Origin: Nematopogon swammerdamellus
Lineage: Eukaryota; Arthropoda; Insecta; Lepidoptera; Adelidae
NCBI GenBank assembly: GCA_946902875.1
Contig: OX336355.1
Span: 16,959,347-17,023,346, forward strand
Length of the DNA: 64,000 bases
Reading direction: 5' to 3'
The notes below the pieces were generated by a model that saw nothing but the letters and a program-made list of their open reading frames with translations, was not told the DNA's origin and did not search any database. The position numbers and the translations under genes are program-made. Shown piece by piece: positions 10,901 through 22,900 of this stretch (its first letter is position 1; every line of letters starts with the position of its first letter).

Positions 10901-13900
10901 ACCTTTTTATTATTTGTTATATCGGCCATAATAACACATATTTTGTGAAAATTTCAACGGGCTACCTATTACGGTTCAAGAGATACAACCTTCGGAAAGA
11001 CAGACAGACAGACAGACGGCGTAGGCTTAGCAATAGGGTCCCGTACGACGAATACGGAAACCTAAAAATATATATTTCATAATGCTTTTTCAAGTTTGTG
11101 AAACTTGTCATCACTTCATTTATGGTTTTAACTAATTGATAAGATATGGGTTATTTTTTTGTGCTTGGAATTTTGTTGTATAATTTCGTATTATATAATT
11201 TGTTGTATATCTTCAGAAATTATATGTTTGAGTGCAAAGTGACCATGCTTCGCCTCATATTAAAAGGTCATAGAATCGTTTTTGTTTTCATACATGGGAT
11301 ACGACTGCATCCTTTCTGGTGGAAAAAAAATGTTGCAACTACACAGGGAACGTACCCAAACTTGAACGTACCCACTTTTGGACCTACCCAGGGTTAGGGT
11401 CCTAAAGTGGGCCTCTCTGTGACCAATTGTGGTATCTTGACTAACCCCTGTTTTCACGTGGTATTTCATAACCTGCTGTATTTCAATGTATTTATGTGGA
11501 TTAAGCATTAACTGGTTGTATTTTTACTTTTGAATGTGACAAGGAGAATCCTTTTTATTGCAATTGAGCAGTGTCTGTCGAGTTCTTGGGAAAAACAGCG
11601 CCAGTCCGCACCACCGAAGCGATTGTTTTTGTGTGCGTGTCCAGTTCAGTGTAGCCGACATGAAATGAAGGGAAGCACTGTCATGGCACCTAGTTCGCCC
11701 GGTGTTATGGGCTGACATCACGGATGTTGTAGGTAATGTAGCCAACCGTGTCAGTTTGCATAAAAATAAAGTCTTAGACCGCCGCTGCGTTTTTTTAGTC
11801 TTTTTAAACTATATTTTGAAATAACACGTGACAGCATGAATAACCCCGCCCCAAGAATGTTGAGAAGAGTTTGTAGGTCGGACTGTCCAATGCTTATATG
11901 AGAAACAGCGTCGCCGAGCTCCGCGGGTAGCGGAGGGGACGGCGCGCGCTCTGATTGCGTGGTATCGGGCGGTATCGCGCTCTGATTGGGTGGTAACGAA
12001 TGTTATTTTTACGTAAATTAGTTTTTAGTCCCGCACCGTCACTCATATTAACTTATGAAATCGGCTTACCGGTGCGATGATGGCGAGCGCATCGCTGCAG
12101 CTCGACGTTTCGAGTCCTCTATGGGACCCGTTCTCAAGAGGACGTGCTAGCTCCTCCGGCAGCCAGTACGTCACTGACAGGAGCCCGCCAGCTTCTCAAA
12201 TTGTAGTGGTGGGTAGGTATCACTTTAGGCTTAGGGAATGCAGCGAATCCGGAAGTGATACCTACCCACCACTAAAATTTGAGAAGCAGGCGGGCTCCTG
12301 TCAGTGACGTGCTGGCTGCCGGAGGAGCTAGCACGTCCTCTTGAAAACGGGTCCCATAGAGGACTCGAAACGTCGAGCTGCAGCGATGCGCTCGCCATCA
12401 CCGCACCGGTAAGCCGATTTCATAAGTTATTTTTACGTTTTTACAAATATCGTGTTACGCTAGCGCGGGGAAGGTCCGACGTCCATACATCTAACGTTCT
12501 TGCCCCACCCAATCAAGCGGGACTAGTTTGCAGGCCCAGAACCCCACCCCCTCCCCTCCCTGCGACCCAGCGTGGTATTTTGACAAACCACTCCCTCCCC
12601 CCAAATCGGTCAAGTTTAGTGGTATGGGTGCGTTCCCTCATCATATCATATTATATCCATTGGTTCCGTGTTGAGCCGGTACTTAAAAAGAATAGCCCCA
12701 CTGCATCTCTCCCTGTGCATGTCGTAAAAGGCGACTAAGGGATACGGACAAGATGGCGTGCTAAAAGGCGACAGGCTAGGCTATACTTTGGTAAAAGCAG
12801 CGGTCGGTGTTGTGCTGTAATTTACAAGAGTACTTGCAGCACAACACCGATTATTCTGCTCACCCCGATTGTCGGGATACAGCGTGTGGTATGTATGTAT
12901 GTATGGGTTGCATTGAATGTGAATACTTATGGTGTTTATATATTTGATGTTCAGAATATGTTTGGTATTATCAATTGGTGTTGGCGTCTTATTGAGATAA
13001 ATGTTTTTAGATACTTAATTGTTTTTTGTATAGAAATGTATGCAACTACAATATTTGCAAATAGATGTTACATGGGATTAATATAACTAATTCAGTTAAC
13101 AACACCACTCTCAAATATTTTTTTTTTACAAATCTTTATATAAGGTCTTTCAAAATTAGTTAATTAGTACGCTAAGGGGGGAGGGGGGGGGGGGGGGGGT
13201 TCTGTATCGGAAATAGATCACTTTTAAAGAACAAGGAATTTTTTTTTGATGTAAAATGTAAAAAAAAAATTTCTTGAGCGTACTATAGCGCGGTTTTCTC
13301 AACCGTTCACTTCGAAAGAATGCGGCGCGCACCCTCCGCTCTCCGCCCCCACCGCAATTGCCCGTCAGTACGGTGGAGGCGGAGAGCGGAGGGTTAATAT
13401 AGCGCTATATATTAACTAATTTTTAAAGACCTTATATTTTTAATTGACTTGCATGAAATATTATTTATTATTCACAAAGAAAAATCATATTTTGCAGAAT
13501 AAAGTGCAGTCGCCAACAAACAGCGCGATGACGAATCCCTTCCTCGGCTCGGCGCCGCCCAATCAGAACCAGTCGATCGTGGACCTGTTCGGCCCTGCGC
13601 CCGGCGGCCAGGGTTCGGACCTCGGCGGGCAGGGCAAGGCGTCGGACGATCTGCTCTCACTGGGGAACCCCTTCGCGGACATGTTCGGCTGTGAGTATGT
13701 TGCAGAACATTATTTAACACGGTGCACGCGGCTTAAGCTCAAGTGGCAGTGGACTGGGCACGTCGGCCGAATAAACGACGACCGTTGGTGTAACCGTGTC
13801 CTACACTTGCGGCTGAATATGAAACTGAATATGACAGCTGAATAATATTGGTGTTACATCTCTCCGAAAGAGCGGAATCTTACCGTGTATGCAGGCTTAA

Positions 13901-16900
13901 AACACAGCACAGTTTTTTGTCTTTCCAAAACGCACGCACTTCACAGCATGTACATACATACACACTTTGCTGCGAATATTTGTTTGAGAAAAGTTGTGAA
14001 AATATATAATTTTTTATGAATGTGTAAATACGTGTTATCCATAAGATGTTACTCAATTTGATTGAGAATGTATAATTAATCTGTGATGTACAATAAATTA
14101 CCATTGATGTGGTTTTAACAGCAACATGTCATTCAAATAATTTATTTATGTAAAAATATACTAATGAAAGACTAACTTGACAGATTTGAAACTTTAATCT
14201 GTCGACACTATTCATTACCTTCCGCAAATTTTATGACTGTATACGATTATGCTGAAAGATTGATTCAACTCCAGTAATTTTTTTTAACACAATTGAAGAG
14301 TTTTAAAGTGAAAAAAAAAATTTTTTTTGCTGAAGACTTCCTATGTGACATTACTGTCATTATGGTTTAATTTAAATGTTTGAAATTAAAAAAAAAATGC
14401 TTTGCTGAAGACTTTTTGTGCGAAAGTACTGTCATTATGGTAAAACGATGTACCGACAGAACACTAATATACAATTTTTTAATTCAAAACGTATAACATT
14501 TTACCAAAAGACATCGGTGTGCATACTGGCTGGTGTAACTTGCGGTGTCGGTGTAGTGTAGCGAGTGTGTTGCCACCCCCAGCAGCAATGGCGCCGCCGG
14601 CTTCCGCCCCCGCCTGGGGCGCCGCCCACGCCCCCGCCTCCAACGGCGTGCACGCCAATTTCACCGCCCCACAGCAGCAGAATAACACCTTCATTTCGGA
14701 AGCTAACTTCTCTAACGTATTTGATAACACGGACTCAGGTGAGAGAAAACCCCCTCCTTTGCGGTTTAAGTGGGCTGCTCCTTTTTTTCTCGCCGGCGTT
14801 CTATATTTGAAAGTAATCATAGAATGAATCATTCTAAATTTAAAAGCAATCATGAAACGAGCCATTCTAAATTTGAAAGCATTCTTCAATCAAGCTGTTC
14901 AATCAAGTATTTTTTTAAATGTGTTCTCTAAGTGAGCAGTTCTAAATTTGAAAACATTCGGAAATTCAACTATTCTAAATTTGCAGGTGTTCTTCAGAAC
15001 CAGACCTTAGAACTAATTTTGAAACCCTCTTTTTGTGAGGGCTACCTGGCTGGCTGAACCCGAGGTGCAATGAGAAAAGGAACAGTCCATGTGTTTTTTT
15101 TTTTTCAAATCTAAATGTAACTGCATTAAGTACCAAATTTTCGAAATCAACAATTTTTTCTTTCTTCCATTGTACAAAATGTAAAAACCTAGTTCCCTTG
15201 GTGATGGATTTGTAAAAAAATTCTGCAAAGATTATTTTTTTTCTTTCTTGATTTTATTATTGTGGTGGAGGAAAACAGTAGTATTTCATGATATATGCCA
15301 ATGTATATGATTTATTATATGTACTTCTACACATATTTATAGGAAAATGCACACAATTTATATTTAAATTGGGGCTGTGCGTTAGGGAAGTAAGACGAAC
15401 GTGCAATCTGGATTAAAACATTTCACATTATGATGTTATTCTTAGTGTGAGTTTTGTATTCTTTGTTGATAGATTTATCCATCTCAGTGGAATGGATATC
15501 TGATCCATTGTGCATATAAATCATGATTATTTAGAAGCGGGGTGCTGAGGATTTTTTTGGGGTCACCTGTAACCCCCACGAGGTGTACAACATAATCTGA
15601 AAGTGCGTTCGTCTCCCTTCACTATAGTCTGTAAAATGGAAGATGATTAAATGACAGATGTCAAAGTGCGTAGTAAAAGTGTTAATTTATTCAAGACAAT
15701 AATGACCTAATTGTAGTTGTGTCGGTTTATTGACTGAGTGTATTGCAACTGTAATGTTGTAACAGGACTGTAGGCTAATTACAACGCGAGACTGGCTTCG
15801 AGCGATAGGTGGTGGTACTAGACTCGTAGGCCACCACCACCCCCATCTCGGAGAGCTCCGTAGCCACGGCCTGCACCCACCGGTGTGCTTGGACTGTTTT
15901 TAATTTTTATATTAATTTTGTGTATTTGTATTACTATTAGTATTTATTTTTTTGTGTATTTTACAGATTTATTATTATTAGTATTGATTGATGAAAATTT
16001 TTCGAGGCACTTTGACAGCTGTCATTCTAATCGTCTCGCCATCAGACTACGAACGCGCCGAAACCCGCGCGCACACAATATTGACTGTGATTGTCTCACG
16101 CAAGCTGCCGGACCGAACCCGTTCATGTCCATGGGCGATCCCACCCAGCCCATGTCGGCGTCCCCCGCCCGCCCGCCTCCCCCCGCCCACCCGCCCCAGC
16201 CCAAGTCGGCCTTCGACGACCTCGAGGACGCAATGCGCATGTCCCTCGGCGGCTCACCAGCCAAACATTCCAACAACCCGATAACCCAGCAACCGGCGCC
16301 GCAGAACACCATGGGTATGGGGATGCAGATGGGGATGGCACAGCCGATGTTTGGCTCGCCGGCGCGCCAGTCGATGGCGGCGATGGCGGGAGCGATGGGT
16401 TTGGACTGTTGTATTAATTGGTCTGTTGCATGGGATGCGTTTGAGATGAATATTCTGTGGCTTCCGCCATTTAGGTACTTACAGCCAGCGCGTACGTTCG
16501 TGGCCTCCGGCAGGAAAGCGAGAATGGAATGTATAGTGTTGTGAATCAATCTCTGAAAGTAATTACATTTACGAAACCTGTTTTTTATTTATGGCATTAA
16601 ATTATTTATCTAATAAGGTTTTATTGTGTGGTTGAAGTACGAAGACAAAACATGGATAATCGTTTAAAGATCTGTCGGCCTCCGCCCGCAGAGGCCTCGA
16701 ACGTGCACGCTAACAGTACATCATTCTTTATTCATCATTCGTATGGTAGTAAACTACGCTTGAAATTGTCCTGTTTTGTTTTTATAGCGACGCCATAAAT
16801 GTTTTTTTTTTCGGAAAATAGAGGCCCCTAAGAGAAATTCGAAGGTGTTACGGGCTGACATCACAGATGTAGTAGGTTTTGTCAGTTTCCATAAAAAAAA

Positions 16901-19900
16901 ACTCACATTTGAACAGGTCTGTCTGATGTGTGCAATTCGTAGGATGGTAGACCTGAGATTGTTATTAAAAATGTAATGACGATTTTATATAATATTGTTC
17001 CTATAAAATTGTTCCTACAGAGACTCGGACTTGAGTAAAAACTTTGATATAAAGTGAAATTGTTACACTAAGACAAATGGTTTTGAGGAGATCAATCGAT
17101 TACGTTAGTATGGGAAGGCGAGGTGCAGAGGATGTGCTCTTAAGAATGAAGGTCTGCTTCTTTACAAAACCTTGAAACTACTTCGGCATCAGCAATATTT
17201 TAAATCTCAACACATACATTGTTTCCAGAAGAATATTCATCTCAAACTGCGGATCAGCGTTTGTTTTTTTTTCATCTGCAAAACGCTATAGTTGCACAAA
17301 CGCTTCATAATAATAAAAAGTAAATTCATTGTGTTGTGTTTTTGTTTATTTTTTGTGTATAATTTCACATTTAGTTTTCCCATCGCTCTAGCCTTCAACA
17401 CTCATGATATTGTTTCTGTTGTATTCTATTTTTTTACATAACACACAAATGTTGTTGATTTTGTTGTGTATTTGACAGTTGCGTACATGTCTGTTTTGCT
17501 TCATAAAATAATGTTTTTCTGTGTGAAATAATGCAATTTTGTTTGTATTGTAAATACTGAGATAATTAAGACATATTTTTGGTACATTGACAAATCTGAA
17601 ATTGAAAATCTGTTTTTTTTATTTATTTGATCTTTAATCTGTTTTATACCTCTCTAAAGCTATCCAAAAATGATTTATAGTATAGCATAAAAAAAAAATT
17701 ACAACCCTTCATTCTGGTCTATCATAAGCAGGGTATTTTTTCAAATGATTAATAGGTGTTTAAAACACTTAAAAATAACACATTTAAAATCTTTTTGAAA
17801 TTAAATTACGAATTAAAAACTTTGTATTTATACAAATATTTGGTTTTAGTTATTTCTATTATATATACCTATTATTTACATTAGGATAAAAAAAAAACAA
17901 TTTCGACTTATTGTCGTCATATAATATTTTTTTTATATATTTGAAATTAAATGAAGTAAATTTATTCCCTCCCATGAACATATTTAACCCTCTATTTGTT
18001 TTCTATTGACGTCCCGGGCCCGGATCGGGACCCATTGGAACGCAACGGGTTAAAGCGTGTATGTAAATGATTCTGTTGGCCAACCCGAACCGTTCCGTAT
18101 AGGTCAGCAGCAGCAGCATCAACAGCAGCATCAGCAGCAGTCCGGTAAGGTGCTGACGGGTGACCTGGACTCATCACTCGCGTCTCTGGCCAACAATCTG
18201 ACCATAAACAAGAGCGCAGCGCAGAGCGTCAAGTAAGTTGTGTGTGTTTTTGTTTTTTTCTTTTCTATCGACAGGAGAATTACGACTGTGTGATGTATAG
18301 GATGTGGCGAAGATTACGTAAGCATGAGAACATTAAATACACAATGTTCATACATCATGACATGAAGGGAAGCACTGACATGGCACCTAGTTCACCCGGT
18401 GTTATGGGCTGGCATCACGGATATTGTAGGTGATGTAGCCACCCATGTCAGTTTCGATAAAAAAAAACTTCCCTCCTTACAGATGTCATTTTGGAAAAGT
18501 GGTCTTAACAAAAGTCTCTCCATTTCGGGGTACATAATAACCCTTTTTTTTAATTCTACACAAGTTTTTGCATAATTCCATATGCACAAGTGTAAACATT
18601 TGGATTTTTTTTTTTATTAAATTGGAATATGAATTCAACACAAACAGCAGTGACTACAAATGCAAACCTTTTTAGGCACAACCACAGAAATGTCCTGTCA
18701 CGAAACCACAATATTTGTTTTCTTACCCCACATTATCGTTGTCCCATTTTTTAGTCCCTCGTACTTTTCCAATAGGCAGTATTGTCACTTGTGTCCATTA
18801 TTTAAGAGATGCCTGTAATATTCTTCACAGCTCACTTATCAGAATTGGCATAAGATTTGACACAATTTTATTCTTGAATTTATGAAAAAATTATAAATTT
18901 TTTGGTTTTATTTAAATTGCGGTCTGAAGCGGTTGAATCATGTTACAGGATAGAGCATGTATTTTGCTAGATCTTTTATGTAATTTATTATATTATGTTT
19001 TGTTATGTCTTAAGAATTTGAAAGAGAATAAGAAACATCCTGTGTAAAACTTTGTGTTTTATCGGAAGATGTTGGATATGCATTTTTTTCGGCCTCTGCA
19101 TTTAAAAAATAAATCCTAATTTCCATATGAGAGCTATTTATTCATTTAATATTCTCTTCAAATTCCATTTTGTTGTAGCGGGAGAATTTTTTTTTTCAGA
19201 ATATTTCGGCATGTTCGATAAATAATTTTTTTCTTATCACTGTTTGAATATTTTGGCCAATTAGAGGTGTGCAGTGGAATTCCCCTAAAAATGCATCAAA
19301 ACCCGGCCAAAACACATGGAGTCCTCAGCCAATGGCGGCGACTACCGGCGCCGGTTACAGGCCAATGGTGAGTTAATGTCGTGGTTTCCTTATGGCATCG
19401 ATGACCTTCTTCGACAAACCTCTGTAATAAGCTGTTTTTTTATTATTATCGTAGATGGAACAGCTAATCTGGATAGCGTACCAATAGGACCCACAAATAC
19501 TCTCTTTCGCGTGGGAGAACTAGGTGGCGCTAGTGAGCGAAATGTTGTTATGAAGGATGTAATGTAGATGGCGTTGAACTTATAGCTATCGTAGTGACAG
19601 AATCTTGTGTTTTTTTTTATTGTATGGCCCTGCATCCCTCCCCGTGCATGTCGTAAAACGCGTCTAAGGGGATAAGCACACGATGCCGTGCTAAAGGGCG
19701 ACAATTGAGACTCTGCTATCAGTCCTGGACTATAATCAGATTGATTGCGTGTGTTGTTGATTCATTGTTTGATTGATTGAGTCCAGCGACCAGGGCATTC
19801 ATATTTGGATCACATATGCTGTCTTCAGTCTCCCAACCCCGCCCGTCATATCCGGCAGACTTAGCAGCAAGTGGGTCATTCAGTTTCAGGTTTATAGCCA

Positions 19901-22900
19901 ATTTGAGTAAATTTTTTTTTCGATAGAGGGTTGATGTAAATTTTTAGCCAATACCGCTGTACGGGTTTGCCTTTCCAGATTAGCTTTTCTATTTACGGTT
20001 TACTCAAAAGCGATAGAGAAAATAAAATTCTAAATTCTAATACAAAATATATGCTTTTTTTGTGTCGATATATTTAGAATGATCCCTACTAACTTCGCAC
20101 TCTCTATGGCGGGTCTGGCCACAGTCATCTCTGCACCTATATACATGTTGTATGGAATGACAGCTTCTCGATGTTTAGATGTGCAAAATTTTGTCCGGGA
20201 CGCAGAATAGAAGATATTGAATGAAAAACGTATAGTTGTTTTTTTTTTCTGGAGAAGATAGAAGACATTTTTGTGAAAGTATTTTTACCATATTACTATC
20301 ATGACTTGTGTCTTAATAGTTTTTTATATCAAAGATAAAACTTATTTGAAAACAATTTTGAGTCCGGGGTAATATTTTGCAATGCAGCATATGAAAGGAA
20401 TTTTACAGTAAATATAAAACAGAAAGAGTGAGTTGTGATCGCTTCTTTTCATTCCAACTTATTCTGCAACAGCGCTATGAAAAGCAAACTTGATTTTTTG
20501 AACTTCTTGAATTGCGACTCGATTCTGCAAACGGAAGCTTTTCTTTACAGCATACATATCTATTTCATTTTAATACATACATACATTCTACAACTTTGTA
20601 ATTTCTTTAATCTATACAGGGTGTTTTTTAATGACCCGAACCGCTTTATGATTTATTAAGTTTGAACAATTTTAGCGAATAACTTCACTGCCTCCACACC
20701 TTATTAAAATTTCTAACCTCAAAATGTATGGATATGGTGAAATATTTTTTTAAATATATTTTTTAATTTAGAAACCGTTTATTTGCTCAACTTGTTCTGT
20801 TCGAGATAAAGAACCAACTACTAAAGTGGTGTAGATCATTATAACACAGCCTGTGTAAAAATATTTAGGTGTGACAATATTTTATGTGAAAAATAAATAA
20901 TGTTTTCGTAATGTTCATAGCATTATAGGTTGGTTATATTTTGTACTAAAAAAAATTTTTTTATACTATAGACCAGCGGTTCTGAATTTATGGTACGCGT
21001 ACCACCACCAGTGGTACGCGGAATGCTTCAAGGTGGTACGCGAAAAAATTAAACATTATGCTCTACAAAATTTATTGAGCGACAATAAAAAGTGCCATAA
21101 TCCTAATTTAGACAGTTTTGTTGATGAACATAAATAAAATTTTAATTCTGATGTTCTTGCGATATGAAACCTACTGTCAAAATGCTCATAGTGAGTTCCG
21201 AAGAATATTTTTAATAAGATTTTTCAGAACTACATTCGATAAGAAATACATTTTTATTAGATTCAATTCCGAGATCACTTACATTTGATGAAAGAGAATC
21301 ATTAATTGAACTTTGGTGTGATGCTAACCTCCAAAGAGAATTTAAGAATGCAGATATAGAAGAAGTACCTATTATTATTACTTTCTTGAAGGTACAGATG
21401 GTACATAACATATTGGTTTTAGTGGTACCTGAAAACAAAAAAAGTTTTAGATCCCCTGCTATAGACAGTGAAAATATAAAGCAGAACGTTCAAGATTTTC
21501 CGACGTACAAAATTGATAGAAATGTGCATTTGAAAATTATATCCAAAGTTGTAGAATCAGTAACCGTTCCGAAAGCTAGTATATTATATATTTTTTGTTT
21601 ATCCTATGTTTGCGTAGTAGAGCATGCTTGCATTTTCCCGCACTTATTATTTACAGGGCCAAGGCATGCAGTTACCCCCCATGGTACAAACATTCCATAC
21701 CTCACATTACGCTGTGGTAAGTTGTAGATTGTGCTACGTATTTTATTTTATAATGTCAGTTGGTTTGGCAAAAAAAGGGGGGAGTATTTTCTTGCCCTAT
21801 GCATTGATTTTATAGGGGGAGTCAGATGTACCGTCAGCGATGTTTTAAAGGTAACATGAAATTAGTCTTCAATTATGTCCTAAGATGGCGCCAGGAGTAT
21901 CGAATTTGAATTAAATAATTATTATATTTTTAAATCTGCTAATTATAGAACGATGCTAAGTGGGAACAGCATAGTTAAATTTAAAGATTATTTTATATTA
22001 AGTAGAAATTTCAAAATAGTGTATTTTAAGGTTTTCATAATTTTTCCAATAAATATTTTCATGTTTTGTCAGTCAGTGAGCTTGGCGGATAAAATGTATA
22101 ATTTCGCCGCTTCTGCATCATAGATGTCAGACCAAAGTTAAGTTGTCCTATTTGTCTATAGATGGCATGCCTATTTCTTATTATATTTTTAGTTGCCAAA
22201 TACCAAGAGGGTGAGTTTAATGTCTTTGCCAAATACCCACCAACCAAACCTGCGTGCAATTCAAATACGCGCGTGCGGTTAGGAAAAAGTGGAGATACCT
22301 TCTTTAAAATTATATTTTTTTACCTCACCACCTTTGAAAACGGAAACAAACACGATGGATTAAATATAATAATAATAATAAAAATCGTTAGCCATTTATA
22401 AGAAAATCGACCTCAACGAAATAATTTGTATGACAGCTACCCTTATTTTTTTTAATTAAAAAAAACTAAAAAAGGTACCCCTAGATTATCATTTCAAACT
22501 ACTAAATACGAATTTTGAACGAAATCGGTTGAGCAGTTTAGGCACAAGGTCGCTGGACGGACACACACACACACACACACACACATACATGTTTCTCAAA
22601 ACCACTTTTTTGGGATCGTTGACAGATATATAGCCCAAATCTGTACTGTGTGGGGCCGGTACTTTAAAAGAATAGCCCCACTGCATCTCTCCCCGTGTAT
22701 GTCGTAAAAGGCGACTAAGGGATATGACCCCCTTCTTATATTACTAGGTGGTAGGGTTTAACCCGCCCGGGTTGGTACCACCGCACTGAATGAAAGGTCG
22801 GTCCAAACGGCTATGTAAATAGTTTGTGTTTTCCGTCCAGTTCAGTGTAGTCGGCACGACCGAAGGGAAGCACTGACGTGGCACCAAGTTCACCCGGTGT

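Noticed and set aside
12077..12738. Two plus-strand ORFs of 76 and 144 codons
   Set aside because: They cover the arms of the 177-bp hairpin and an R1 repeat; no coding evidence.
14479..14889. 136-codon minus-strand ORF over lap exon G
   Set aside because: Shadow of a GC-rich exon; the plus strand has splice sites and phase agreement.
16022..16549. 175-codon minus-strand ORF
   Set aside because: Shadow of lap exon H.
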